Origin: Streptomyces sp. NBC_01571
GTDB taxonomy: Bacteria > Actinomycetota > Actinomycetes > Streptomycetales > Streptomycetaceae
Assembly: GCF_026339875.1 (NCBI RefSeq)
Contig: NZ_JAPEPZ010000001.1
Span: forward strand, 5,022,001 to 5,086,000
Length of the DNA stretch: 64,000 nt
Reading direction: 5' to 3'
A program made the translations under genes and the position numbers. Below are positions 33,972 through 42,338 of this stretch, piece by piece; position 1 is the first letter of the stretch; each line of letters starts with the position of its first letter. The notes below the pieces were generated by a model that was not told the origin of the DNA, did no database searches, and saw only the letters and a program-made list of their open reading frames with translations.

Positions 33972-34208
33972 GGGATCCCCAGGGACGGACGTCGGCGGAC
34001 GGAGTCGTGCGGCGTGGAGCCCGCACCGCACCTGTGACGCCCGGCCCCGGGCCGCGTTCGGTCCGTTCCTCCCGTGGCCGCGCACGATGCGGCATCGTTA
34101 CCTCATCCCTGCCGGGGCGAGCGGGCAGGGAACGGACACCGCACGAACGGCGCGGCGGATCCGGCCGGCGACGGCGAGGCCGTACGCCGTACGCCGCCCG
34201 CCGGGGAG

Positions 34209-35963
34209 CTAGGCGCCCCGCGTCACCAGGGAGCCGGCCTCCGGCGTCGCCAGCCGCGCGTACGCGCCGCCCCTCGCCAGCAGTTCACCGTGTGTCCCGG
34301 CCTCCAGCAGCCGGCCGCCGTCCACGACCAGGATGCGGTCCGCGTCGGGCGCCAGCGACAGATCGTGCGTGATCATGATGGTGGTGCGGCCCGCCATCAG
34401 CCGCCGCAGTGGCCGCACCACCCGGCGGGCGGCGATCGAGTCGAGCCCGGCGGTCGGCTCGTCGAGGACCAGGACGGGCGCGTCGCGCAGCATGGCGCGG
34501 GCGATGGCGACGCGCTGGAGCTGGCCGCCGGAGAGCGCGGCCGTGCCGGGGGCGATCCGCGTGTCGTACCCGTCGGGCAGCGCGCTGACGAAGTCGTGCG
34601 CGGCGGCGTCCCGCGCCGCCCGCTCGATGTCCGCCCGGGACGCTCCGGGCCGGCCGCACTCGATGTTCTCGCGGATCGTGCCGCGCAGGACCAGGGTCTC
34701 CTGGGGCAGCAGCGCGACGTTCTCCCGCAGGAACTCCAGGGACATGTCGGGCAGGGGGACGCCGTCCAGGCGGATCACGCCGGCCGTGGGGTCGTAGAAG
34801 CGGGTGAGGAGTCTGGAGAGCGTGGACTTTCCGGCGCCGCTCGGACCGGTGACGACGACGAGTTCGCCGGGGTCCGCCGTGAAGGTCACGTCGCGCAGGG
34901 AATCGCGCTCGGCGCCGGGGTAGCGGAACGACGTGCCGTGGAAGTCGACCCGGCCGCGCACGGGCCAGTCCGGGTCCGGCTCGGCGGGTTCGGTGACGGC
35001 GGGTTCGGTGTCCAGGATCTCCTGGATGCGTTCCGCGCCGGCGGTGGCGGCGGTGAGGGTGAGGCCGAGCCCGCCCAGACTGCGGATCGGCGGGTACAGA
35101 TACCCGAGGAACGCGGCGAAGGCGAGCAACCGGCCCAGCGACATGCGCCCCTGCGAGATCTCCCAGGCGCCGAGGCCGATGACCACGAGCACGCACAGGG
35201 TCTCGACGACCTCGACGAACTGCTCGTACCTCTCGCCGGCCCGTGCGCCGCGCACCGATGCCCGCATCCAGGCACGCGCCTCGCGGTCGAGCCGCCGCTC
35301 CTCGGCGCGCCGGCGGTTGTAGGCCTGGGTCAGCACCACGTTGCCGAGCGACTCCTCGACGACCGACGTGATCGCGCCGTCGGCGGTCCGCTCCTCCTGC
35401 GAGGCCTGCCTGATCCGGCCGGAGAAGCGGCGGGCGGCGACGAGGAAGAGCGGGGCGAGGACGAAGGTGACCAGGGCCAGGTCCCAGCGCAGCCAGAGCG
35501 CCGCGGCGGCGTAGAAGACGGCCGAGAAGGCGGCGGAGACCGTGCCGACGACACCGGACACGACCATCTGCTCGACGGCCTCGACATCGCCGGTGAGGCG
35601 TTCGACCAGGTCGCCCCTGCGGTGCTTCTGGAAGAAGTCGGGGGGCAGGTCCTGGACATGCCGGAAGACGCTCGCGCGCAGGCGCAGGACGAATCTCTCG
35701 GCGGTCCACACGGCGAGGGAGTTGCCGAGATAGCCGACGATCGCCCCGATCACGGACACGCCCAGCCAGGCTCCGGCCGGTCCCCAGAACGCGGCGAGCG
35801 ACCCCGACGTGAGCGCGTGGTCGGTGAGCTGCGCGAAGAGCAGGATCGCGGCCGTCTCGGCGAGCGCGGCCACGACCACGCAGCCGACGATCAGCACCAG
35901 CCATGCGCGGTCGCCGCGGGTCAGCGGCCAGAAGCGTGCGAACCCGGCCTGTACTTCACGCAT
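34209..35963 (-). CDS. ABC exporter with fused membrane and ATPase domains
   Basis: The 584-residue protein is a half-size ABC exporter of the MsbA/LmrA type. Six transmembrane helices (about 15-310) include the coupling segment DLPPDFFQKHRRGDLVERLTGDVEAVEQMV. The nucleotide-binding domain has Walker A GPSGAGKST, signature LSGGQ and Walker B VLVLDEPTAGLDS. It should work as a homodimer and export a lipid, peptide or drug. ATG 35963 is the start. No regulator or biosynthesis gene is adjacent, so the substrate is unknown. Confidence 0.9.
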   Translation of the reverse strand: MREVQAGFARFWPLTRGDRAWLVLIVGCVVVAALAETAAILLFAQLTDHALTSGSLAAFWGPAGAWLGVSVIGAIVGYLGNSLAVWTAERFVLRLRASVFRHVQDLPPDFFQKHRRGDLVERLTGDVEAVEQMVVSGVVGTVSAAFSAVFYAAAALWLRWDLALVTFVLAPLFLVAARRFSGRIRQASQEERTADGAITSVVEESLGNVVLTQAYNRRRAEERRLDREARAWMRASVRGARAGERYEQFVEVVETLCVLVVIGLGAWEISQGRMSLGRLLAFAAFLGYLYPPIRSLGGLGLTLTAATAGAERIQEILDTEPAVTEPAEPDPDWPVRGRVDFHGTSFRYPGAERDSLRDVTFTADPGELVVVTGPSGAGKSTLSRLLTRFYDPTAGVIRLDGVPLPDMSLEFLRENVALLPQETLVLRGTIRENIECGRPGASRADIERAARDAAAHDFVSALPDGYDTRIAPGTAALSGGQLQRVAIARAMLRDAPVLVLDEPTAGLDSIAARRVVRPLRRLMAGRTTIMITHDLSLAPDADRILVVDGGRLLEAGTHGELLARGGAYARLATPEAGSLVTRGA

Positions 35964-36010
35964 ATCCACTCGGTTTCCCTTTCCGGTCCTCGAACTGTCC
36001 GGCAAAGCCG

Positions 36011-36049
36011 AGGCGGGGCCGCCGGAAAAGAATTCCGGAGACCCCGCCT
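36011..36049 (-). terminator. Imperfect hairpin after the small basic protein gene
   Basis: Arms 36011-36027 (AGGCGGGGCCGCCGGAA) and 36033-36049 (TTCCGGAGACCCCGCCT) pair with a short internal mismatch around a 5-base loop. It lies 54 bases past the stop of the 46-residue gene and just upstream of the ABC exporter. Confidence 0.6.
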
Positions 36050-36102
36050 TGTGCGATGCGCCGGCGCGCCCTTTGCGATCTTCCGGCCCGCCGTGCGATC
36101 CG

Positions 36103-36243
36103 CTAGCGGCCCTGGCGGCCGACCGGGCGCAGCTTCGGGGCGGTCTTCTTCGCGCCGGGCTTCGGTGCGGGCTTGGCGGCGTGCCGGTGGGCCGGGGTGG
36201 CCTTGCGGGAGTGCTTGACCGGGACGATCCTGTGGAAGCTCAT
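36103..36243 (-). CDS. 46-residue highly basic protein
   Basis: The peptide (MSFHRIVPVKHSRKATPAHR...) is rich in Lys, Arg, His, Pro and Ala with almost no acidic residues and ends in KLRPVGRQGR. An AAGGAG sequence lies about 7 bases before ATG 36243, and the 5' flank (36250-36480) is unusually AT-rich for this genome, suggesting a strong promoter. A nucleic-acid-binding role is plausible from charge alone; the family is not recognised. Confidence 0.6.
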   Translation of the reverse strand: MSFHRIVPVKHSRKATPAHRHAAKPAPKPGAKKTAPKLRPVGRQGR

Positions 36244-36490
36244 GGGGTGCTCCTTGTTCGGTACGGGTGAATTCCCTTTGCCGTTCGCGCTGTTCGCTTT
36301 CGACATGGAAAACATTACGGCGCCCCGGACCCGGAAATCGCCAATTCCGCTGAGACCTGCATGAATTGCTACTGAAAGAAGTTCTCAGGACGACAGAGGA
36401 ACCAATCAGCGGCTCACACAGAATTTATGACACCCCGTACCCGTGACTTACCGACGCAAGGCCAGGACGATTGAATTCAGCGGGGTTTTG

Positions 36491-37771
36491 TCAACGCCCG
36501 ACCGACAGCCCCGTCCCCGTCACGTCGACCCGTATCCCGTCCCGCTCCACCCGCACGTCCCGCAGCCGGATCCGCCCGTCCGCCGGATGCGGCAGCCGGA
36601 AACCGAGCGAGAGCTGGTCGACGAGGACGGGGCGGGTCAGGCGGGAGAGGCCGTCGAGCAGCGCCGGGTCCAGGCCCAGCCGCTTCAGGAGCTCGGGGTG
36701 GGCCGTCGCCACGTCGAGGAGGTTCAGGCGCATCGCCTGGTGGACGAAGGCCGGCGACCCGGTCAGGGACGCGAGTTCGGTGTCGTCGCGCAGCGCCTCG
36801 CGCACCGCCCGGTCCGGCACCCCGAGCCTGCGGACGACCGACGGGACGGACAGCAGCGCCCTCGCCCTGACGGTCTGGCTGCCGAGGCGGGCCGCCGAGC
36901 GCGGGGTGAGGTGGAGGCCCTCGGAGGCGCGGGCACCGGGGCGGTACGTCGCCAAGTCACCGATGTCCAGGCGCATTCCGCCGATGTGGGTGGAGATGCC
37001 GCGCGTCCCGTCGCGCCGGATGCGCGCGTCGGCCCGGAGCCTCAGGTCGTGACCGGCGACCGGCAGGGTGCCGCGCGCCCGCACCTGGTCGCGGCCGTGT
37101 CCGGTGAACGTCAGCTGGGAGGAGCCCAGTTCGCGGTTCAGGTCGTCGAAGGAGAGGAGCACCTCGCCGTGCAGCTCGGGGATGCGGGCGCCGTGCACGT
37201 CGGTCGGTCCGTCGCTGTCGAGCCGTACCCGTGTCGCGGTCGCCGACACCTTCGCCAGGGAGACCCGGTCGGCGGCCACGTCCGGCACCGTCACCCGCAC
37301 GGAGTCCAGCCGGTCGTCCGCGAGTTGGGTCAGGAAGGGGAAGCCCCCGATCTCGACCTCGGGCGCGGCGGTCAGGTGCAGCTGGTCCTTGAGTGTCTGC
37401 GAGGCCCGGTGCTCGGCGTACAGCAGCGCCCAGCGGTCGGCGAGCGTGAGGAACGCGGCGAGGGTCACGACGAGGACGGCCGCCTTCATCGCGAACGGCA
37501 GTCCCGCGAGGTGCCTGCGGCGGCGCCGGCTGCCCCGGCGGTGGTTGGGCGGGGCCCACGCCTCGCCCGGCTCCTCGCCCGGCTCCGGCGGGCCACCCGG
37601 CCCGGTCTCCGGCCCGTCCCCGTGGAGAAAGTCCTCCAGCGGGCCCGCGCCACCGAGGGTGCCCAGTTCGTCGTACGGGTTCGGGTAGCGGTCCGGCGGG
37701 TCGTCCGGGAGGTCGTACGGACGGTCGTACGGGTTCGGGAGGTGGTCGGCCGGAAGGGGATGCGCTGTCAT
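36491..37771 (-). CDS. LmeA-like DUF2993 protein with long cytoplasmic tail, copy 2
   Basis: The 426-residue protein begins with an acidic Pro/Tyr-rich tail (NPYDRPYDLPDDPPDRYPNPYDE), a basic patch (RRGSRRRRRH), one transmembrane anchor (FAMKAAVLVVTLAAFLTLADRW) and then DUF2993 segments (VEIGGFPFLTQLADDRLDSVRV). The element G-FPFLTQ is shared with the copy at 21311. The domain should bind phospholipid outside the membrane. ATG 37771 is preferred; the frame opens six codons earlier. It is convergent with nothing downstream and stands alone. Confidence 0.8.
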   Translation of the reverse strand: MTAHPLPADHLPNPYDRPYDLPDDPPDRYPNPYDELGTLGGAGPLEDFLHGDGPETGPGGPPEPGEEPGEAWAPPNHRRGSRRRRRHLAGLPFAMKAAVLVVTLAAFLTLADRWALLYAEHRASQTLKDQLHLTAAPEVEIGGFPFLTQLADDRLDSVRVTVPDVAADRVSLAKVSATATRVRLDSDGPTDVHGARIPELHGEVLLSFDDLNRELGSSQLTFTGHGRDQVRARGTLPVAGHDLRLRADARIRRDGTRGISTHIGGMRLDIGDLATYRPGARASEGLHLTPRSAARLGSQTVRARALLSVPSVVRRLGVPDRAVREALRDDTELASLTGSPAFVHQAMRLNLLDVATAHPELLKRLGLDPALLDGLSRLTRPVLVDQLSLGFRLPHPADGRIRLRDVRVERDGIRVDVTGTGLSVGR

Positions 37772-37890
37772 GCGGTGGGGGGTACGCATCGTCTCATCCG
37801 ACCATGCGTACCGCCCCCGACCGCAACCGCAACCGTCCGGATGCGATCTACTTCACGATCTTCGCCGGTTCCGGTGTCCGGCCCGAACGG

Positions 37891-39690
37891 CTACCGAACG
37901 ACCGTGACACGGTCCGCCGCGGGCACCGGATACGGCGTCGTGGCCGAGGAGTTGGCCGTGAGGTAGGACTCGAAGGCGGCCAGGTCGTCGCCGCCGACCA
38001 GGACGTTCGTACCCTTGCCGAGCTCGGCGAAGCCGTCACCGCCGCCCGCGAGGAAGGAGTTCATCGCGACGCGGTAGCCGGCGGCCGGGTCGATCGCCGT
38101 GCCCTCGAGCTTGACCGAGCCGGCCACCACGCGGGCGGCGCCCGTCTTGGTGAGGTCCAGCGTGTAGGTCAGGCCCCTGGAGATCTGCAGGATCTTCGGC
38201 GCGGCCTCGTTCGCCCCGCTGACCTGCTGCTGGAGTGCGGTGATCAGCTGGGCGCCGGTGAGGGTCACGAGGTTGACGGTGTTGGCGAACGGCTGCACCG
38301 TGTACGCCTCGCCGTACGTCACCACGCCGTCGCCCTCGCCGCCGCTCGCGGTGTAGGTGAGCCCGGCGCGGATGCCGCCCGGGTTCATCAGCGCGATGTC
38401 GGCCTCCGGGTCGACCGACTTGCCGTACGCGAGCTGCGCGTCGGCGATCATGTCACCGAGCGGGGACTCGGTGCCGGCGTTGCCGATCTCGCCCGCGATG
38501 TAGCCGATGGGGCGCGAGGCGATGGGGCCGGCGAGGGTGTTCCACTTCGCGATCAGGCCCGTCATGTCGGCGGCCTTCGCCACGTCACGGGTGACCACGT
38601 GGTTCGCGGACTTCACCGCCGTACGCGCGATGTCGCCCGTCCAGCGGTCGTACGTCAGCGTGGTGTCCGTGTAGAGACGGCCGAAGGAGGAGGCCGACGT
38701 CACCATCCGGGGGTTGCCCGCCGGGTCCGGGATCGTGCACGCGTACGCCTGGTGGGTGTGGCCGGTGACCAGCGCGTCCACGGCCGGCGTGACGTTCTTC
38801 GCGATGTCGACGATCGGGCCGGAGATGCCGTCGCCCGCGCCGGGGCTGTCGCAGTCGTAGTTGTACGCCGCCGAGGCGGGCGCGCCGCCCTCGTGGATCA
38901 GCGCGACGATCGACTTCACGCCCTGGCGCTGGAGCACCTTGGCGTACTTGTTGATCGTCTCGACCTCGTCACCGAACTTCAGGCCCTTGACGCCCTCCGC
39001 CGACACGATGTTCGGGGTGCCTTCGAGGGTCACTCCGATGAAGCCGACCTTGACGCCGTTCTTCTTCCACACCCAGTAGGGCTTGAGGATCGGCTTGCCG
39101 GTCTTCTCGCTGGTGACGTTCGCGGCGAGGTAGGGGAAGTCGGCGCCCCGGAACTTCGCCTTCTTGTCGTAGCAGCCGTCCGTGGGGTGGCAGCCGCCGT
39201 TCTGCAGGCGGGCCAGCTCCTTGGCGCCCTCGTCGAACTCGTGGTTGCCGACGCTGGTCACGTCCAGGTCGAGCTTGTTCAGCGCGTCGATCGTCGGCTC
39301 GTCGTGGAAGAGCCCGGAGAGCAGCGGGGAGGCGCCGACCATGTCACCGGCGGCGGCCGTGATCGAGTACTTGTTGCCCTTGCGGGCGTCGCGCAGATGC
39401 GTGGCGAGGTACTCGACACCGCCCGCGTCGATCGACTTGGTCGTCCCGTCCGCCTGCAGCTCCGTGACCCGGCCGGAGGAACCGGACGGCGGCTCCAGGT
39501 TGCCGTGCAGATCGTTGAAGGACAGCAGTTGTACGTCCTGGTAGCGGCTGCTGCCGTGGTGGTGCCGGGCGGTCGCCCTGTCCTGCCCCGCGCTCGCCGG
39601 CATCGCGGCGGCCAGGGCGGCGACGGTGGCCAGGCCCGCGGCACCCGCGAGGAGGCGATGGGTACGTCTGTTCCGGAACGTCGGCGGCAT
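37891..39690 (-). CDS. Secreted 5'-nucleotidase / UshA-like metallophosphatase
   Basis: The 599-residue preprotein has a signal peptide (about 1-35, ending MPASAG) and the bimetal phosphoesterase motifs FNDLHGN, GNHEFD, and GHTHQAY. A 5'-nucleotidase C-terminal domain follows (MNPGGIRAGL, YTVQPFANTVNLVTLTGAQL) with the substrate-binding GGDGF. It should dephosphorylate extracellular nucleotides and release phosphate and nucleosides. This fits the phosphate genes later in the window, although no PHO box was seen at its promoter. Confidence 0.92.
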   Translation of the reverse strand: MPPTFRNRRTHRLLAGAAGLATVAALAAAMPASAGQDRATARHHHGSSRYQDVQLLSFNDLHGNLEPPSGSSGRVTELQADGTTKSIDAGGVEYLATHLRDARKGNKYSITAAAGDMVGASPLLSGLFHDEPTIDALNKLDLDVTSVGNHEFDEGAKELARLQNGGCHPTDGCYDKKAKFRGADFPYLAANVTSEKTGKPILKPYWVWKKNGVKVGFIGVTLEGTPNIVSAEGVKGLKFGDEVETINKYAKVLQRQGVKSIVALIHEGGAPASAAYNYDCDSPGAGDGISGPIVDIAKNVTPAVDALVTGHTHQAYACTIPDPAGNPRMVTSASSFGRLYTDTTLTYDRWTGDIARTAVKSANHVVTRDVAKAADMTGLIAKWNTLAGPIASRPIGYIAGEIGNAGTESPLGDMIADAQLAYGKSVDPEADIALMNPGGIRAGLTYTASGGEGDGVVTYGEAYTVQPFANTVNLVTLTGAQLITALQQQVSGANEAAPKILQISRGLTYTLDLTKTGAARVVAGSVKLEGTAIDPAAGYRVAMNSFLAGGGDGFAELGKGTNVLVGGDDLAAFESYLTANSSATTPYPVPAADRVTVVR

Positions 39691-39945
39691 GGGGTCCCCC
39701 CAGGAGAACGGTGAGAGCTACGAGTGTCACGAGCGCTGTGCGACGGCTGTGGCTTTGCACGCACTTTAGAATCAACGCGCGTAGCACACCAGGGGGTTCG
39801 GGGTTACGGACTGGTTGCCGTCGCCTCACCGGCAGACGCACGCGCGGGAGTCGCGAGGGGACGCGCGGGGAGCCGCGGTGTGGCGCGGCGCCGCCCCGGG
39901 AGACCGCCCGCCCCGCCACGATCCACATCCACCCCGCCCAACTCC

Positions 39946-39973
39946 TTGTCCGGAAAAGACCGCGCCGTACCCT
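39946..39973 (+). promoter_or_regulatory. Candidate mshD promoter, leaderless
   Basis: TTGTCC (39946-39951) and TACCCT (39968-39973) are separated by 16 bases and resemble vegetative -35 and -10 elements. The -10 ends 7 bases before ATG 39981, so the transcript would begin at or next to the start codon. There is no Shine-Dalgarno sequence, which agrees. Confidence 0.5.
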
Positions 39974-39980
39974 CGTATCC

Positions 39981-40907
39981 ATGACCAGCGACGACACCGC
40001 ACCCCCCGCGCTCTCCCGCTCCATCGAGACCTCCAGCGCGCTCTCCCCGGCGCAGGCCGAGGACGTGCTCCGGCTCCTCTCGGAGGCCGCCCTGGCCGAC
40101 GGACAGCAGGCGGTCTCCGAGCAGGGTCGGCTCCAGCTGAAGGGCGGTGCGCGCGAGGGCGTACGGCATCTGCTGCTGACCCTCGGCGACGTGCTGGTCG
40201 GATACGCCCAGTTGGAGGACACCGACCCGGTGGAGGCCCCGGCCGCCGAGCTGGTCGTGCACCCGGCGTACCGCGGACACGGCCACGGACGGGCGCTGGG
40301 TTCGGCGCTGCTCGCCGAGTCCGGCAAGCGGCTGCGGGTGTGGGCGCACGGCGGGCATTCCGCGGCCCGGCATCTCGCCCAGGTCCTCGGACTCACCCTC
40401 TTCCGTGAACTGCGTCAGCTCCGGCGGCCGTTGACCGATCTCGACCTGCCCGAGCCGAAGCTCCCGGACGGCGTGCGCGTCCGTGCCTTCGTGCCGGGCC
40501 GGGACGACGCGGCCTGGCTCGCCCTGAACGCCGAGGCCTTCGCCCACCATCCCGAGCAGGGCGCCCTCACCCAGCGCGACCTGGACGACCGCATGGCCGA
40601 GCCGTGGTTCGACCCGTCCGGGTTCTTCCTCGCCCTGCGCGGTGACGAACTCGTCGGCTTCCACTGGACGAAGGTCCACGCCACGGAGGGCCTCGGCGAG
40701 GTCTACGTCCTCGGGGTCAGCCCGGCCGCCCAGGGCGGCGGCCTCGGCAAGGCCCTCACCACGATCGGGCTCCGCCATCTCGCCGCGCAGGCTCTGCCGA
40801 CCGCCATGCTCTACGTCGACGCCGACAACACCGCGGCCGTGGCCGTGTACGAGCGCCTCGGTTTCGTCACCCACGAGACGGACCTGATGTACCGCAGCGA
40901 GTCCTGA
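39981..40907 (+). CDS. mshD: Mycothiol synthase
   Basis: The 308-residue protein has two GNAT domains and matches MshD, which acetylates Cys-GlcN-Ins to make mycothiol, the actinobacterial thiol buffer. The N-terminal domain has VVHPAYRGHGHGRALG; the C-terminal domain has the intact acetyl-CoA loop VSPAAQGGGLGKALT and the YVDADNTAAVAVYERLGF end. Length is near the family norm (about 300-315). ATG 39981 appears leaderless. It is transcribed alone and is followed by a GC-rich repeat array. Confidence 0.92.
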   Translation: MTSDDTAPPALSRSIETSSALSPAQAEDVLRLLSEAALADGQQAVSEQGRLQLKGGAREGVRHLLLTLGDVLVGYAQLEDTDPVEAPAAELVVHPAYRGHGHGRALGSALLAESGKRLRVWAHGGHSAARHLAQVLGLTLFRELRQLRRPLTDLDLPEPKLPDGVRVRAFVPGRDDAAWLALNAEAFAHHPEQGALTQRDLDDRMAEPWFDPSGFFLALRGDELVGFHWTKVHATEGLGEVYVLGVSPAAQGGGLGKALTTIGLRHLAAQALPTAMLYVDADNTAAVAVYERLGFVTHETDLMYRSES

Positions 40908-41460
40908 CGGACCTGGGCGGGCCTACGTACCCGGCGTGGGGGCCGGCCGCATCCGGTCGGGGCCCGACGTACCCGGGCGGGGCCCACGCAGCCGGGGGTG
41001 GAGCCCGACGGACCTGGGCGGGCCTACGTACCCGGCGTGGGGGCCGGCCGCATCCGGTCGGGGCCCGACGTACCCGGGCGGGGCCCACGCAGCCGGGGGG
41101 GGGGAGCCCGGCGCACCCGGGCGGGACCTACCTACGTACCCGGGGGTGGACCCCGACGTACCCGGGCGGGGCCCACGCAGCCGGGGGTGGAGCCCGACGG
41201 ACCTGGGCGGGCCTACGTACCCGGCGTGGGGACCGGCCGCATCCGGTCGGGGCCCGACGTACCCGGGCGGGCCCTACGTACCCGGGGGTGGACCCCGACG
41301 TACCCGGGCGGGACCTACGCACCCGGGCCGGACCGACGCACCCGAGGGCGGAGCCCCACGTACCCCCAGGGCGGGCCTGGCCCGGACGTGAGCGGGGTGC
41401 CGCGTACCCGGGGTGGGACTCGGCCGTGGCTGGGCCGCGCCCTGCGTGCTCGGGGCGGGG
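40906..41460. repeat. Minisatellite-like array of about 20-bp units in 101-bp blocks
   Basis: A 101-base block starting GACGGACCTGGGCGG is found at 40906 and again at 41007, near identical, and in partial form at 41196. Each block is built from imperfect 20-21 base units of the type CCGACGTACCCGGGCGGGGC. A run of ten G lies near 41094. Long open frames on both strands across this array have strongly biased repetitive sequence and are not accepted as genes. It may be a terminator or recombination-prone spacer between mshD and the ABC operon. Confidence 0.8.
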
Positions 41461-41483
41461 CCTGACGTGGTGGGGCGGAGCCC

Positions 41484-42338
41484 TCAGCGACGGGCAGGTG
41501 TGGGTGGGCGCCACGTCCGTGCGGGTTCCGTGCAGCACACCGCGCAGAGCAGTGCCGCCACGGCCAGGACGGCCGCCCACCGCTCGTGGGCGGCGTCCCA
41601 GTGCGGGTCGTTCACGGACACGACCAGCGCCCACCGCTCGGGCAGCAGCAGGGTCGGCACCGTCATGGCGGTGACCAGCAGGCCCGTCGCGACGGCCGGG
41701 CCCGGCTCGGCCCGGTCCGTGAACCGTACGGCGGCGGACGCGGCGGCCAGGGCGGTCGCCGCGATCGCGGCCGCCTCCAGCGTGAGCGCGCCGGCGGGGG
41801 GCCGCGCCCCCTCCGGTACGAGGAGCAGCGCGACCGTCCACCAGAGCGCGGCGGCCGGGGCCACCAGCGCCATCCGCAGGCCGCTGCGCAGCGGCCTGCG
41901 GGCCGGTACCGCCGCGGTGGTGTGCCGCGCCGGGTCGTCCAGCAGGAACGCCAGCCCCACGCCGAGGACGAGCGCGGCTCCCCGCAGCAGGTTGAGGCAC
42001 AGCCACGGATCCGGCTGACCGGGCAGCAGGTGCGGGATCCCGGCCAGCAGGAACCCGAGACCGCCGCAGGCCGCGAGGGCCGTCCGGGGCAGGGTGCGCC
42101 AGACGGGCCGTACGAGGGCACGGATCACGGCCTGGTCCCCGTTCGTCCGCCCACGGTTCGTACGCTCCCGTTTCGTGCGCCGACTTTTCGTGCGCCGACT
42201 GTTCGCGCGCCGGCTGTTCGTACGCTCGCTGTTCGTACCCTCACGCCTCGTCCGCTCCCGCCTCGTCCCCTCACGGGTCGCGCGAGCGCGTCCGCGTCCG
42301 TGGCCGTGTCCGGCGCTGTCATCCCTCGCACGGGTCAC
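41484..42338 (-). CDS. Membrane protein at the end of the sigma/ABC operon
   Basis: The frame encodes up to 284 residues. The first 70 are an odd Arg/Thr/Asn-rich tract (RTNSRRANSRRTKSRRTKRE) made of short DNA repeats. The rest holds about six hydrophobic segments (LAACGGLGFLLAGIPHLL, LLRGAALVLGVGLAFLL and others). The start is uncertain: the first codon overlaps the permease gene by 20 bases, whereas GTG 42128 would remove the repetitive tract and begin at VIRALVRPVWRTL. It probably belongs to the ABC system upstream. Confidence 0.6.
   Translation of the reverse strand: MTRARDDSAGHGHGRGRARATREGTRRERTRREGTNSERTNSRRANSRRTKSRRTKRERTNRGRTNGDQAVIRALVRPVWRTLPRTALAACGGLGFLLAGIPHLLPGQPDPWLCLNLLRGAALVLGVGLAFLLDDPARHTTAAVPARRPLRSGLRMALVAPAAALWWTVALLLVPEGARPPAGALTLEAAAIAATALAAASAAVRFTDRAEPGPAVATGLLVTAMTVPTLLLPERWALVVSVNDPHWDAAHERWAAVLAVAALLCAVCCTEPARTWRPPTPARR

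Noticed and set aside
40936..42006. Repetitive open frames on both strands in the 20-bp unit array
   Set aside because: Frames stay open only because the repeat lacks stop codons; the products are Gly/Pro/Arg repeats on both strands, without a convincing start site.
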